Below the pieces are notes generated by a model, which did no database searches, was not told the origin of the DNA, and saw only the letters and a list, made by a program, of their open reading frames with translations. From assembly GCF_934307085.1 (NCBI RefSeq), contig NZ_CAKRCF010000021.1, positions 1 through 49,558 on the forward strand: a stretch of 49,558 nt of DNA. The letters are read 5' to 3'. The translations under genes and the position numbers were made by a program. This DNA is from an uncultured Anaerobutyricum sp. (GTDB lineage: Bacteria; Bacillota; Clostridia; Lachnospirales; Lachnospiraceae). Each line of letters opens with the position of its first letter. Position 1 is the first letter of the stretch. Shown here piece after piece: positions 1 through 9,333 of the stretch.

Positions 1-17
1 ATCAAACTCTCAAATAA
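1..17 (-). rRNA. 16S rRNA gene, extreme 5' end (truncated by the window edge)
   Basis: Read on the minus strand, the first bases of the window give TTATTTGAGAGTTTGAT, which matches the conserved start of bacterial 16S rRNA (the universal 27F primer site begins AGAGTTTGAT). Only about 17 nt are present; the rest lies beyond position 1. The multi-promoter leader just upstream supports this. The exact mature 5' end is inferred by lining up with the E. coli numbering. Confidence 0.9.
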
Positions 18-227
18 AATGTTTAAGATGTCAGATCGAGGTCCAGAACCACTGGTTCTTTTCCTGTCATTACTGTTATATTTAGGTTTTGAACTTTCGT
101 TCTGTTCCATGGACTTTCCTGCAGACATCACTCTCAGGAAAACCCGAATGAAATTTGAATTAACGTTCAAGGTTGTTTTGTTATTCAGTTATCAAGGTTT
201 TGAGCTTCCTCTTTCAAAAGCTTTTAT
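18..227 (-). other. pre-16S rRNA leader
   Basis: This is the transcribed leader between the nearest promoter and the 16S start. On the minus strand it holds the text TTGATAACTGAATAAC, of a kind common ahead of Firmicute rRNA genes, and a short dyad GAACCagtGGTTC near position 45 to 60 that may belong to the RNase III processing stem. It has no credible coding sequence; the long open frame on the plus strand here has no family resemblance and overlaps the promoters. Confidence 0.6.
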
Positions 228-256
228 ATTTTATCACATCACTTTGTTCTTGTCAA
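228..256 (-). promoter_or_regulatory. rRNA promoter, proximal copy
   Basis: On the minus strand, TTGACA (251-256) is followed by a 17-nt spacer and TAAAAT (228-233), inside TGTGATAAAAT. It is one of three near-identical promoters, each followed by ATAAAAG or similar and preceded by a T/A-rich TTCTTGACA context. It is the copy nearest the 16S gene. Confidence 0.8.
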
Positions 257-323
257 GAACTTTTTTAAACTTTCTTTCATCTTCTTTCGAGGATTTTTGT
301 TTTTTCGTGATGCGAACTTTTAT

Positions 324-352
324 ATGTTATCACACAATTCTTAATCTGTCAA
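324..352 (-). promoter_or_regulatory. rRNA promoter, middle copy
   Basis: On the minus strand, TTGACA (347-352), a 17-nt spacer and TAACAT (324-329). It lies 96 bp upstream of the proximal copy, with the same flanks (TGTGATAACATATAAAAG). Confidence 0.75.
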
Positions 353-427
353 GAAGTTTTTTGACTTCATTTTCGATTTTCTTACATCTTTCTTTCAAAA
401 ATGTATTTCTCATGTGCAACGAATAAT

Positions 428-456
428 ATGATATCACAACCAAATCTCTAAGTCAA
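428..456 (-). promoter_or_regulatory. rRNA promoter, distal copy
   Basis: On the minus strand, TTGACT (451-456), a 17-nt spacer and TATCAT (428-433), again with TTGTGATATCAT before the -10. It lies 104 bp upstream of the middle copy. Confidence 0.7.
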
Positions 457-483
457 GCTTTTTTTGAGGTTTTTTATTTTATC

Positions 484-509
484 AAAAAGCACTTGATATT
501 GTGCTTTTT
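484..509 (-). terminator. Rho-independent terminator after the B-repeat protein gene
   Basis: A 9-bp perfect stem, AAAAAGCAC (484-492) with GTGCTTTTT (501-509), and an 8-nt loop. It lies about 100 bp past the stop of the gene ending at 613 and just ahead of the rRNA promoters, so it can insulate the two units. The stem is A/T-flanked, so it could work both ways. Confidence 0.65.
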
Positions 510-612
510 CTGTATTTTTATCATCTACAACACATATCCGTTTTTCTACATTGATATATTTTTATCATTTTAATATATTTTATATTTGTCATTTCTTTTC
601 AAGTTTACAAAT

Positions 613-1965
613 TTATATTAAATCAATTAAAATCCTTCCCTCTTGTAACGATTTTTGTAACAACTTTTCAATTTTTGCTTTTTCTGCTGGAATCACTAAA
701 ATTTTTACCGTTTTTCTGATTCCCTCAAAAGTTGCCGAATACACTTTTCGTAGATTTCTTCCACCAAAATAAATCTCTCTTAAGTGTTCATTCCCGGCAA
801 ATGCCTTTTTCCCCAAGGAATGCAACTTTGCATCAGGCCCCTTTCCTAAAACAACTTTTTCTAGTCGTTTGCAGTTCATAAACGCTCCATCATCTACGAT
901 ATGGACACAGTCTGGTAAGGTAAGGATTCTCATTTTCACACAATCACAAAACGCTCGGATTGCAATTTCTTCTATAAAGTAATAGTAATCCCCTATTTGT
1001 ACTCGTTCTGGAATTTGTATCTGACTGGCATCTTGTGTATAAGATAACAGACGGACACTTCCATTTGTTATAGATGGATTTAAAATCTGATAGCGGTTTC
1101 CATTCACCTCAAAAACTTTTCCGACAGAGTTAGAAAATATCCAGCTTGCGTGGATTTCTTCGTTTTGTATCACTGTTTCTGGATGGATATTCCACTGCAA
1201 AGTGTAACCTTTTTTTCTCAATACAGGATATTCTATTATATCTCCATAGTGATAGAATCTTTCTTCTACTAAGTATTCTTGGGTAGCATTTGTCTCCTGC
1301 TGTTCATAAATGCTCACCCTGTATTCATTATAAATAGAAGAAAATACTGCATGAACTTCCGTATTTTCTTTGATATTGTCAAAGGTAGTGTCCCAGCCAT
1401 CAAAAATATAATGGTATACTTTATCTGGCTGTTTTACTGGAGATTCCGGCTCTTGGGCTGCCTGTCCATACAGAACATTTTCTTCTTTTAAAAGGGTTCC
1501 ATCCTCATGAAAGAAGCGTACCACAAATGAACGCTGCCGCTCCTCAAAGACAGCCTTTGCCATCGTGTCTTTTTCTATATGAGAAAGGTCATTATTCCAG
1601 CCTTTAAATACATAATAATACTCCTCTGTATGTGGCTTTTGCGGGTGATAGGGCTGTGTTGCCGCCTGACCATAGGGAACAGTCTCTGTTCCGAGCATCT
1701 TGCCATTTTCGTGGAAATACATGATTAGGTATTCTTTGGGCACTTCTTTATAGACTGCCTTTACTACCAGGTTCTCTTTTACACTGGAGATGTCTTTATC
1801 CCACCCCTTGAACTTTATCTCATGATGTACAGATTCACCCCTTTTTTCAGGCATTTCAGGAGGGAGTGCCGCTTCTTCATGAGAAACAAAAGAAGTCTTT
1901 AAGACATTGCCCTCTTCATCCTGAAATACAACAATATGCTTTTTTGCTTTCTTTATGTCTGCCAA
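613..1965 (-). CDS. B-repeat plus leucine-rich-repeat (BspA-like) protein
   Basis: 450 residues. Four tandem repeats of about 65 residues (about 9-75, 79-142, 146-209, 214-278) follow the pattern 'xVxFxxExGxLLxxExVxYGQAA...FKGWDxxxxxIKEnxxxxAVF', typical of InlB B-repeat/Listeria-Bacteroides repeat domains. Residues about 300-440 look like BspA-type leucine-rich repeats ('IGDYYYFIEEIAIRAFCDC', 'DDGAFMNCKRLEKVVLG', 'GKKAFAGNEHLREIYFG'). Such domains are normally on secreted or surface proteins, yet I see no signal peptide, membrane helix or sortase motif. The start is TTG at 1965, chosen because GGAGG sits 8 nt upstream and no ATG fits. It lies 38 bp after the epimerase-like gene and may share its transcript. 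Function unknown. Confidence 0.85.
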   Translation of the reverse strand: MADIKKAKKHIVVFQDEEGNVLKTSFVSHEEAALPPEMPEKRGESVHHEIKFKGWDKDISSVKENLVVKAVYKEVPKEYLIMYFHENGKMLGTETVPYGQAATQPYHPQKPHTEEYYYVFKGWNNDLSHIEKDTMAKAVFEERQRSFVVRFFHEDGTLLKEENVLYGQAAQEPESPVKQPDKVYHYIFDGWDTTFDNIKENTEVHAVFSSIYNEYRVSIYEQQETNATQEYLVEERFYHYGDIIEYPVLRKKGYTLQWNIHPETVIQNEEIHASWIFSNSVGKVFEVNGNRYQILNPSITNGSVRLLSYTQDASQIQIPERVQIGDYYYFIEEIAIRAFCDCVKMRILTLPDCVHIVDDGAFMNCKRLEKVVLGKGPDAKLHSLGKKAFAGNEHLREIYFGGRNLRKVYSATFEGIRKTVKILVIPAEKAKIEKLLQKSLQEGRILIDLI

Positions 1966-2003
1966 CGTTCTTTCCTCCCGAAATTTTTACTATCCTACAT
2001 TGT

Positions 2004-2888
2004 TTAGTATACAATAATATCATAAGACTTTTCAAAAACTTCCCCGGCTTTTAATGTATTAACCCCTGGTTTTTCAGAGATTTCTCCCTCAAATCCTCTG
2101 TTATCACAACGACCGCACCATGGTTCTAAACATACATATGGAGCACCTGGTTTTGACCAGATTCCGAAGTTCGGGAAGCCTTTGCTTTCCAAGGCGATAT
2201 ATGGCTTTCCGTCAGGAAGTGCGAGTGCCGCCCACTCAATCTGTCCATTGTCAAATACGAGAGCATCTTTATCGAACATATCCTTTTTCAGTGCGTATTT
2301 GCTGTCTGTCAATTTTAATTTATAGGTTTTGTCGGCGATTGCAGTTCCGCTCTCCGTATCTAAAAGGACATAAGAAAGACTCTCTGTTCCCTCTTTAAAT
2401 ACAAGGAAATAGTCCTCAAAGTCTGTATCTGGTAATACATTTACATTAAATGCTGGATGTCCGCCGATTGTAAAATACATTTCTTTATTATCTGTATTCT
2501 TTACAGTCCATTCTACAGACAGACGATTCCCCTGCAATCTATGTGTAATCTCTAATATAAAATCAAATGGATATGCTTTCTTTGTCTCTTCATCTGCACA
2601 CAGACGATAAGTCACAAAGTCTTCTCCTGCTGCTACCTGTTCAAATTCTTTGTCTCTTGCAAATCCATGCTGTCCCATTGGGTACTCTTTGCCATTATAA
2701 GTAAAATATCCACCATAATACTTTCCTACATTTGGGAAAAGTACGGGTGCATGCCGGTTCCAGAATGCCTGGTCTGCCTGCCATACAAGCTCTCTGTCAT
2801 TTTCCTTGTCATAAATGCTGCTCAGTTCTGCCCCATGAACGGCGATTTTTACGGATAACTTTTCGTTTTCGATTGTGTAAGCTGCCAT
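2004..2888 (-). CDS. Aldose 1-epimerase family protein (LacX-like)
   Basis: 294 residues. The protein resembles the galactose mutarotase-like family, including the LacX-type branch: 'HGAELSSIYD', 'LVWQADQAFWNRHAPVLFPNVGK', 'MGQHGFARDKEF', 'FTIGGHPAFNV' and 'CLEPWCGRCD' are family-like blocks, with His residues in the HGFAR and GGHPAF blocks suited to catalysis. It probably interconverts anomers of a hexose or phosphosugar; the substrate cannot be read. The start at 2888 is preferred over an in-frame upstream ATG at 2948, because that one falls in the terminator stem while 2888 has AGGGGAG at good spacing. It is cytosolic, with no signal peptide. Confidence 0.85.
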   Translation of the reverse strand: MAAYTIENEKLSVKIAVHGAELSSIYDKENDRELVWQADQAFWNRHAPVLFPNVGKYYGGYFTYNGKEYPMGQHGFARDKEFEQVAAGEDFVTYRLCADEETKKAYPFDFILEITHRLQGNRLSVEWTVKNTDNKEMYFTIGGHPAFNVNVLPDTDFEDYFLVFKEGTESLSYVLLDTESGTAIADKTYKLKLTDSKYALKKDMFDKDALVFDNGQIEWAALALPDGKPYIALESKGFPNFGIWSKPGAPYVCLEPWCGRCDNRGFEGEISEKPGVNTLKAGEVFEKSYDIIVY

Positions 2889-2913
2889 TTTGTTCTCCCC
2901 TTTTCTTTTCTCA

Positions 2914-2942
2914 ATTTTTAACAAATTCATTAAATGAATCAA
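2914..2942 (-). promoter_or_regulatory. Possible promoter with dyad for the epimerase-like gene
   Basis: On the minus strand, TTGATT (2937-2942), 17 nt, AAAAAT (2914-2919). A 7+1+7 dyad, ATTCATT-A-AATGAAT (2925-2939), overlaps the spacer and could be an operator. The -10 is poor, so this is weak. Confidence 0.3.
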
Positions 2943-2946
2943 CATC

Positions 2947-2982
2947 AAAGACCCGGCAGACCTGTAAATCTGCCGGGTCTTT
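2947..2982 (-). terminator. Terminator of the pilus operon
   Basis: A perfect 14-bp stem, AAAGACCCGGCAGA (2947-2960) with its complement (2969-2982), and an 8-nt loop, with A and T runs on both sides. It lies 26 bp past the stop of the 1884-residue gene and ends the long leftward operon. Confidence 0.9.
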
Positions 2983-3007
2983 TTAGAAGTATATCATATA
3001 TCCCACT

Positions 3008-6000
3008 CTAATCCAAATCAAAAAGCTGTCTTGGTCTTAAGCCGATGGATGTCCATGTTTCTTTGTTTGCTGTTGTTCCATACAAAGTAACCGTACTCTC
3101 AATCTTTGCAAAAATGCGACAATTTTTCTTATAAGTTCCATCCGACTTTTTCAGATAACTTTCCATATTGTTTAAAACAAACTGGAAAGTATCATTACCT
3201 GGAAGTTTAAACTTACCATCACTTACTGTAATCGTTCCTCCATCGGAATATTTTTTAAGAGATGATATTTTATCTGAAGTAGAAAGTTTACTTACCTTAA
3301 CCTTTGTTCCATTAATCGTCATTTCTGTTCCATTTGGATCTTCAATATAAAGCTCCATTGACAAAGAACTACTAGTATTATCGTTATAATTTAAGTTCGA
3401 AGCAACCATGTTATAGTCACGGATTCGAATATTAAATGCATTACTTCCATTTAAGATATTACTTTCTGTTCCACTTAACTCCGAAGCTTTCAAACGATCT
3501 GGCATATAGTAACGATAATCTTCCTGATCTGCTGTTGGATTAAAATCATCCACAAAAGTTGCTTCTGGTTCTACAGCAGTAACGTTTGCCGCTGCAATAA
3601 TTGCATTTGCAAAGAGTTCTCTTTCCTGATTCGTATTTCCTGACTTATGGCCTACACCAGTATAAATTACGTTTCCTTTACTATAAAAATAATAGTTATT
3701 CCGAACATCATTGGGACTTTGCACATAAGTAGAATCTCCATCTGACAGGCAATACCATACAACAATATCATTTGTTCCATCTTTATCAGAATCCTCCTCT
3801 AAGGCAAGCTGATAATATTGTGAATGGGTGGAAGCTGTTGAAATCTTATTCGACACATAATATGGATACTGTGTAATTGCACCTTCGTTTACCTTACTGG
3901 CATTATATGTTTCCTGAACACCGTTTGCTACATGATATAAAACATTATTACTAAATCCCTGCGTCATAAGGCTTGATTTACTCTTCTTCGTGCCAAATAT
4001 ATATGCCATGTCATATACCTTCTTTTGTATCGACTCAAAAACATTCGTTCCCGATTGTAAATCTTCTCCTTTTTTCAATTCCTTACTAACCGTTGTTTTT
4101 CCCCCGTCTACAGTAATCGCCTCATCAGAAGTAATTCCATACCGATCCATTCCTACGCTTGCACGAAGATAAGTATTTAATGAATATCCCCACACCCAGG
4201 TCTCAGGACCATTAACTCTACTATTTTCACCATCATAAAGAGTTGCGTCATCATATGTTCTGTTAATAAACGAAGTCGTATCGTGGGCAAAAATAACACT
4301 TTTTCCATCTTCAATAAACTTACGGATTGCATCAACTTCTCCATTGGCATTTGAAATATTATCTACACCAAAACCGTCAGCAAATCCAATAATGACCATC
4401 TGATAGTCATCTAACATATTTTTTCCTTCATTTTTATATTCCTTGAACTTTGTCTCATAAGTTCTCGTTTGCATCGCTGTGATTGTAATATCAAAATCTG
4501 TCACTTTCTGAAGCATCTGCTGAAAGCTTGTATCTGTCTGGAGATTCCATGTTACCGGTGCATTACTTCTTTTTTGCTCTGGATAAATCTGCAGTACCTT
4601 AATTGTCTGTTTTTCTCCCGCTTCCCGCTTCGTAAATCCCATTCTTGAAGTCCGGATTGACGGATTATCATTATTGCTAATCTGCAGTTTCCATGTAATA
4701 ACCTTATAATAATCCTTCGGAACCTTTCTGGTTAACACATATTCCCTGCCAATCTTCAAATGATACTTTCCATTCTCCTTTTTAACTACATTTCCAGAAG
4801 AATCCTGAATTTGTATATATTCGGACTGTTCTTCGCTTGAAGATAAATTACCATCAAAATTTAAGTCAAGAAACAGTTCACAATTATATGTTGCGTTCGC
4901 TGTAGATATTTCAGATTCATTTTTTATTGTAAATTTGTATTTTAGTCCATCTTCACTCTGAGCTAAAAGCCCCTGCTTTGCCTCGGCATTATACGTATAA
5001 GTTGAAGCATTCAAGCGCTGTGGTTCCGGTGGCATTCCATTCTCTGAAAAACTAATCTCCGGTTTTGCCAGATAGAAGAAAAAATTAAGATTCTCCTTTT
5101 TATCTGCCACAGACTTAGACATGACATTCACTCTGCCATTCTCCAATGCATCCGTTAAAAATTCATACATATAGGAAGAAGAATCTACCACATTTGTATT
5201 TACTGCACTTGCATCACTATTTAACAGCTTATCTCCTATTATAATCGGATAACCACTTGATAGAAAATCTTTTAATTCACTCACCTGCTGTTTTGTAATG
5301 TCATTACCAGAGCCACGCATTACACCAATCTTTCCAACATATTCTTTTGGAAACGCATTTGAATTTGGACTCCATATCAACTTCGAGCCATTACTTAAAG
5401 TCACATAATCATTATCCAAAAGTCCCATGAGTCGTGTATTATACCAACGGTGCTGTGCTGCATCATTTCCCAAAGCCTCATCCTTTGTTCCGCCAAATAC
5501 ACCACCAATATGAGCATATAAGCTTGTCTTTTGATTATTGTCATCAATATCTCCATTTCGGAGAAAATTCCAGTTATTATAGCTATCACCAAAATAAATT
5601 GCATCATACTTTGTATTAATATCATCAATATGTCCAACAAATTCGGAGCTTGTCATATGCGTAATATTAATTTCTGTATTTGCTTCTGTATCATCATCGT
5701 TATTTGTATATAATGTACTAAACTCCGCACAGGTCGCATATTCTGAAGAGTGTTTTGTATTTGTTTCTTCATTATTGTAACAATCCGTAAAAACAACTTT
5801 GATATAACTTACATTTTTCACAGATTTCGAAAATACATAATCTTTCTCTGTCCACTGGTTTAATTCTGATACACTTTCTGATAGCTTTGCCGTTTCCTGT
5901 TGTAGCAGCTTTCCACTTGCATCATACATTTCTATCGTTAATGTAAGCGGCTTTCCATTTGCATAACCATTCGTATTTGGTCTTGCTACATAACGGAAGC

Positions 6001-8662
6001 CTTTTAATTTTCTCTTACTGTCTGCACTGCTAAGCTTATACTCAAACCAATGTGGCCCTGCTTCTTTATCTGAACTCCATCTCGAATGCCAATATGTTGT
6101 TTTGCTACCATCCAGCATGTTTTTCGCATACCCGTGTGCTGTACCTTCTTTATCTGCTTCTTCACAACAAAAGCCTTTAATCGTTCCTCTGGCTGTCTCT
6201 CCTTTTAATTCATCCCCTGTTTCCGAAAGACCAAGCCATTTTCGCACATTATTTTTTGTCAGGCTCGCCGTTACACTCGCCGGTTCAATATCTAATACAT
6301 TAACTGTTGCTTTTTTATTTACTTTTCTCTTATATTTATAATTAATAATGTATTCAATAACTCTTGCCTGAGAAATTTCCTCACTTAACGGATCTGTTTT
6401 CTGATTATTTTCTCCTGTTTCAATTAATTCTCGATAGTTATTCTCGCTTGTAATGTATTTTGAAATTTCTGCATAATTATTTAATTCTGTTGATGAAAAA
6501 GTCTGATCAAACTTTAAATTAAATAAATCTGTATTAATAAAATATTTATTTTGTGATACATAAGCTTCTCCAGATAAATCTATATCTACCCAAGCGGCAA
6601 ATGTTTCATTCATAACATCTACATTTGTCGTCTTCTGATTTAATATTGCCGGAACCTTCGTATTTGAAGCAACTTTCTCCGCCTGTGCAGACGTAAGTTC
6701 TCCATTGATATATACAAGGTCATACTCCGACAAATCCGATAAATCAATATCACTGTCGCTGTTTATAATCTTCGTATCTACTTTTATCGAAAGGTTTTTA
6801 AATTGCTTTTTTATTGTTTCATCGGTACTATTAGGATCAAGATGGAAGACATAGTGTTTAAACCAGTCATGGTTCGTATAACCACCCTGATAGAAAAGAT
6901 GATCTAATTCTATTGTTTTTTCACTATCCGTATCGCTTTGTACAAAGTCGTAATTACCTTTGCCCGGCGTTAATGTATATTGTGCCTCAGAAATATAATG
7001 GGTTGCATCATACTGTAATACAGCCGCTAAACCATCTGTAGCGTCACTGTCATCCTCTTGTATCTCAATATAAACATCTTCGTTGGACGGATGGGATGCG
7101 TAGTACCAGCCATAATATATATAATCTTCCGGATCTGCTTTGTTTCCTTTATCTGAAAGTTTACAACAATAGTTCACACTACTTACTTTGTAATAATAGT
7201 TATAGGCAAAATCTTCCGGGATTGCCCGTACCTGATTCGAAGAAACTGCCTGACGACCAGTAACGATATAAAGTGCCTCTTTTTTTAATATGGTATCACT
7301 TCCATCAGCTGCTGCCTGCACAGAAGTATCATCGTTATCTGTTGCCCCTGCTTCCGTGGTCGCTTCTTCTGGCTGTGTATCTGTCCCAGTTGCTCCCGTA
7401 TTATCTTCTGTCCCCGCTTCGGTAGCTTCTGGACTTGTATCTTCTGTAGAATCACTTTCATCGCCACTATCTGTACTTTCCGCACTCCAATACCAATACT
7501 GGTCTGATTCTAAAGTAATATCTCCATCTTTACGTTCTGTTGTTCCTGCACATTCTTCTGCTTTTGCCTTTACCGCTGCTAAGTCTCCAATTAATGTATA
7601 TTTATAATATGGATGTTCTTCAATATTTTCTCCTCGGTAAATATATGGATTTTCCTGTGTTCCCGCTGTATCTTCATCCCCAACAGGCGCTGTCACATCA
7701 TCTTCTCCACCCATATTATTATCTGGTGTTTCCGTATCAGAAATCGTTGGATTCTCTCCTGGAAACATATATTTTTTATTTGCAATATTGTCTGTAATTT
7801 CAGATGTTAGTTCACTATATAGATTCTCATAATAGCCAAAGCCACCTTTGTTATAATCATAGGCTTCCTCAATCTCCTGTCCATCCCCGGAAAGAGAAGC
7901 ATTGACCTCAGCATTATCTACTGGTTCAAAAGAAAGGTGATATGGTGCAGAAGCTTCTGTATCGTCTGAATAAAAAAAGTTCTTTATATTCTCACGATAT
8001 TTCTGTGTACTGCTTCCATCAGTATCTACATCCTCACGAATCGGATAATATTGCTGTTCTTCTTTTGTATAGTCCCCTGTTCCATCGGAATTTTCCTCAT
8101 AGTGTCCTTTCAATGTTTCTTTTCGTGCTTTTTTAAAATCTACACGATTCCACTTTGTACTGTCATCTGTTTTCGAAAGGAAATATTTTTCTGCATAAGA
8201 CTTAAAAGAAAGAGGATAATCTTCTTCCTTTGTTGTTCCTGGATTATTTACTTTCCATGAAAGGTCTAATGGATTTTTTACCATACTACTAGACCCCTCC
8301 ACGAACTCTTTTCGAAGCTTTGTTGTTGGAAGCACAGAAAGTCCCTCTTCTACAGAAGAAAATGTCTGGCTTTTTTCGGTCGTTCCATCGGATTTTTCCG
8401 GCGTGTAAGTGTACTGACTAAGATATGGCTCCTGCCCGGAAATATAGTAACCGATTTCTGCATCAGAAGACTGATTCACCAGTTCAAGGATACGAAACGG
8501 CGTCTGATTTGACTTTTCATCAATAATCTGTTCGATTCCCGGCATCATTTCTGAAGATGCCTGCACATTTAACATACTTAGTAATATAGCCCCGATACCT
8601 AGACCGAGGGCTAATATAACTGCGCTTATTGTATATAGAATTCTCTTTGTGCCTGTCTTCAT
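3008..8662 (-). CDS. Giant exported protein of the pilus operon (DUF5057-like, discoidin-like domain)
   Basis: 1884 residues; last gene of the pilus operon. A positively charged N-terminus and a hydrophobic stretch (about 8-32) end in VQA-SS, a likely signal peptidase I site near residue 35. I recognise 'PFRILELVN' (about 55) as like DUF5057 proteins of Lachnospiraceae. Similar starts recur in 'VNVLDIEPAS' (about 795) and 'IKVLQIYPEQ' (about 1360), each followed by Rossmann-like strands ('YDLVYINGEL', 'YDAIYFGDSYN', 'YQMVIIGFADGFG'), suggesting three related modules. Residues about 820-985 resemble an F5/8 type C (discoidin) domain ('MLDGSKTTYWHSRW'). About 394-455 is an acidic, Thr/Ser-rich linker. 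There is no LPXTG or C-terminal helix. Start ATG with GGAGG 8 nt upstream; 17 bp after the preceding pilin gene. The role is unknown; a surface or pilus-associated binding protein is an inference. Confidence 0.85.
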   Translation of the reverse strand: MKTGTKRILYTISAVILALGLGIGAILLSMLNVQASSEMMPGIEQIIDEKSNQTPFRILELVNQSSDAEIGYYISGQEPYLSQYTYTPEKSDGTTEKSQTFSSVEEGLSVLPTTKLRKEFVEGSSSMVKNPLDLSWKVNNPGTTKEEDYPLSFKSYAEKYFLSKTDDSTKWNRVDFKKARKETLKGHYEENSDGTGDYTKEEQQYYPIREDVDTDGSSTQKYRENIKNFFYSDDTEASAPYHLSFEPVDNAEVNASLSGDGQEIEEAYDYNKGGFGYYENLYSELTSEITDNIANKKYMFPGENPTISDTETPDNNMGGEDDVTAPVGDEDTAGTQENPYIYRGENIEEHPYYKYTLIGDLAAVKAKAEECAGTTERKDGDITLESDQYWYWSAESTDSGDESDSTEDTSPEATEAGTEDNTGATGTDTQPEEATTEAGATDNDDTSVQAAADGSDTILKKEALYIVTGRQAVSSNQVRAIPEDFAYNYYYKVSSVNYCCKLSDKGNKADPEDYIYYGWYYASHPSNEDVYIEIQEDDSDATDGLAAVLQYDATHYISEAQYTLTPGKGNYDFVQSDTDSEKTIELDHLFYQGGYTNHDWFKHYVFHLDPNSTDETIKKQFKNLSIKVDTKIINSDSDIDLSDLSEYDLVYINGELTSAQAEKVASNTKVPAILNQKTTNVDVMNETFAAWVDIDLSGEAYVSQNKYFINTDLFNLKFDQTFSSTELNNYAEISKYITSENNYRELIETGENNQKTDPLSEEISQARVIEYIINYKYKRKVNKKATVNVLDIEPASVTASLTKNNVRKWLGLSETGDELKGETARGTIKGFCCEEADKEGTAHGYAKNMLDGSKTTYWHSRWSSDKEAGPHWFEYKLSSADSKRKLKGFRYVARPNTNGYANGKPLTLTIEMYDASGKLLQQETAKLSESVSELNQWTEKDYVFSKSVKNVSYIKVVFTDCYNNEETNTKHSSEYATCAEFSTLYTNNDDDTEANTEINITHMTSSEFVGHIDDINTKYDAIYFGDSYNNWNFLRNGDIDDNNQKTSLYAHIGGVFGGTKDEALGNDAAQHRWYNTRLMGLLDNDYVTLSNGSKLIWSPNSNAFPKEYVGKIGVMRGSGNDITKQQVSELKDFLSSGYPIIIGDKLLNSDASAVNTNVVDSSSYMYEFLTDALENGRVNVMSKSVADKKENLNFFFYLAKPEISFSENGMPPEPQRLNASTYTYNAEAKQGLLAQSEDGLKYKFTIKNESEISTANATYNCELFLDLNFDGNLSSSEEQSEYIQIQDSSGNVVKKENGKYHLKIGREYVLTRKVPKDYYKVITWKLQISNNDNPSIRTSRMGFTKREAGEKQTIKVLQIYPEQKRSNAPVTWNLQTDTSFQQMLQKVTDFDITITAMQTRTYETKFKEYKNEGKNMLDDYQMVIIGFADGFGVDNISNANGEVDAIRKFIEDGKSVIFAHDTTSFINRTYDDATLYDGENSRVNGPETWVWGYSLNTYLRASVGMDRYGITSDEAITVDGGKTTVSKELKKGEDLQSGTNVFESIQKKVYDMAYIFGTKKSKSSLMTQGFSNNVLYHVANGVQETYNASKVNEGAITQYPYYVSNKISTASTHSQYYQLALEEDSDKDGTNDIVVWYCLSDGDSTYVQSPNDVRNNYYFYSKGNVIYTGVGHKSGNTNQERELFANAIIAAANVTAVEPEATFVDDFNPTADQEDYRYYMPDRLKASELSGTESNILNGSNAFNIRIRDYNMVASNLNYNDNTSSSLSMELYIEDPNGTEMTINGTKVKVSKLSTSDKISSLKKYSDGGTITVSDGKFKLPGNDTFQFVLNNMESYLKKSDGTYKKNCRIFAKIESTVTLYGTTANKETWTSIGLRPRQLFDLD

Positions 8663-8679
8663 TGTTACGAACCTCCCGT

Positions 8680-9306
8680 TTATTCCTGTGTCTCTTCTTT
8701 GCCCGGTGCCGCAATCACGACATCATTTCGTAAGGTTACTGTTTCTGTCTTTTCGATTTCTCTTCCATTGACTTTCGTTACTAACTTAAAGCGTACTGTA
8801 TGTTGGTCAGACGCATGATGTATATCCACGGCAAACTGTGTGACATTCTCTGCTAACACTTCTTTTGTACCGTTTCCTTCGCCTGTACCTGTGCCGCCGC
8901 TTTGCTTTAGCGACTGCGGATAATAATACAACGTCTCTTTATCCGCATCCCATATAATGGAATAATAATTCTTAATTCCATCCTCACCCTGTATTCCCCA
9001 AAAAAGTGTTTTTGATTGTATTAACGGTGCATCTATGTCGCTGTCGTTCGCCACTTTTTCTCCTGGTGTGCTCGCCTTATTTATTCCTTTTGTATAATAT
9101 ACACTCAGATTGGCATTTACCATATAACCCTCAAGCTGATCTAATGCATCCTGCATATCGATCTGTGACTGTGCCCCTCCTGAAGTATAACGGTAACTCT
9201 TTGACGCTCCGGCTATAAATGTAAGAATCACACCGGAAAAAACCATACCGATTGCCACTGTCACAATCAACTCTATAAGTGTAAGGCCCCTATTGTCTTC
9301 TTTCAT
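8680..9306 (-). CDS. Prepilin-type protein, PilW-like minor pilin
   Basis: 208 residues. A short 7-residue class III leader, MKEDNRG, is followed by LTLIE and a hydrophobic helix, so the prepilin peptidase site is G7/L8 with Glu at +5. The rest is a small soluble head without cysteines that resembles PilW/GspJ-type minor pilins. Start ATG with AGGAAGGA upstream; it follows the FimT-like gene by 27 bp and precedes the giant exported protein. It probably belongs to the pilus priming/tip complex. The PilW label rests on gene order and general shape, not on a decisive motif. Confidence 0.8.
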   Translation of the reverse strand: MKEDNRGLTLIELIVTVAIGMVFSGVILTFIAGASKSYRYTSGGAQSQIDMQDALDQLEGYMVNANLSVYYTKGINKASTPGEKVANDSDIDAPLIQSKTLFWGIQGEDGIKNYYSIIWDADKETLYYYPQSLKQSGGTGTGEGNGTKEVLAENVTQFAVDIHHASDQHTVRFKLVTKVNGREIEKTETVTLRNDVVIAAPGKEETQE

Positions 9307-9333
9307 TTATCTTATCCTTCCTGTTCTAACTTA

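Noticed and set aside
19..426. 135-codon plus-strand open frame over the rRNA leader
   Set aside because: It covers the three minus-strand rRNA promoters and the 16S start, has a low-complexity Phe/Leu/Ser-rich product and no ribosome binding site.
7290..7607. 105-codon plus-strand frame inside the giant exported protein gene
   Set aside because: It mirrors the Thr/Ser/Glu-rich linker of the minus-strand gene, as expected of a shadow frame; no start site.
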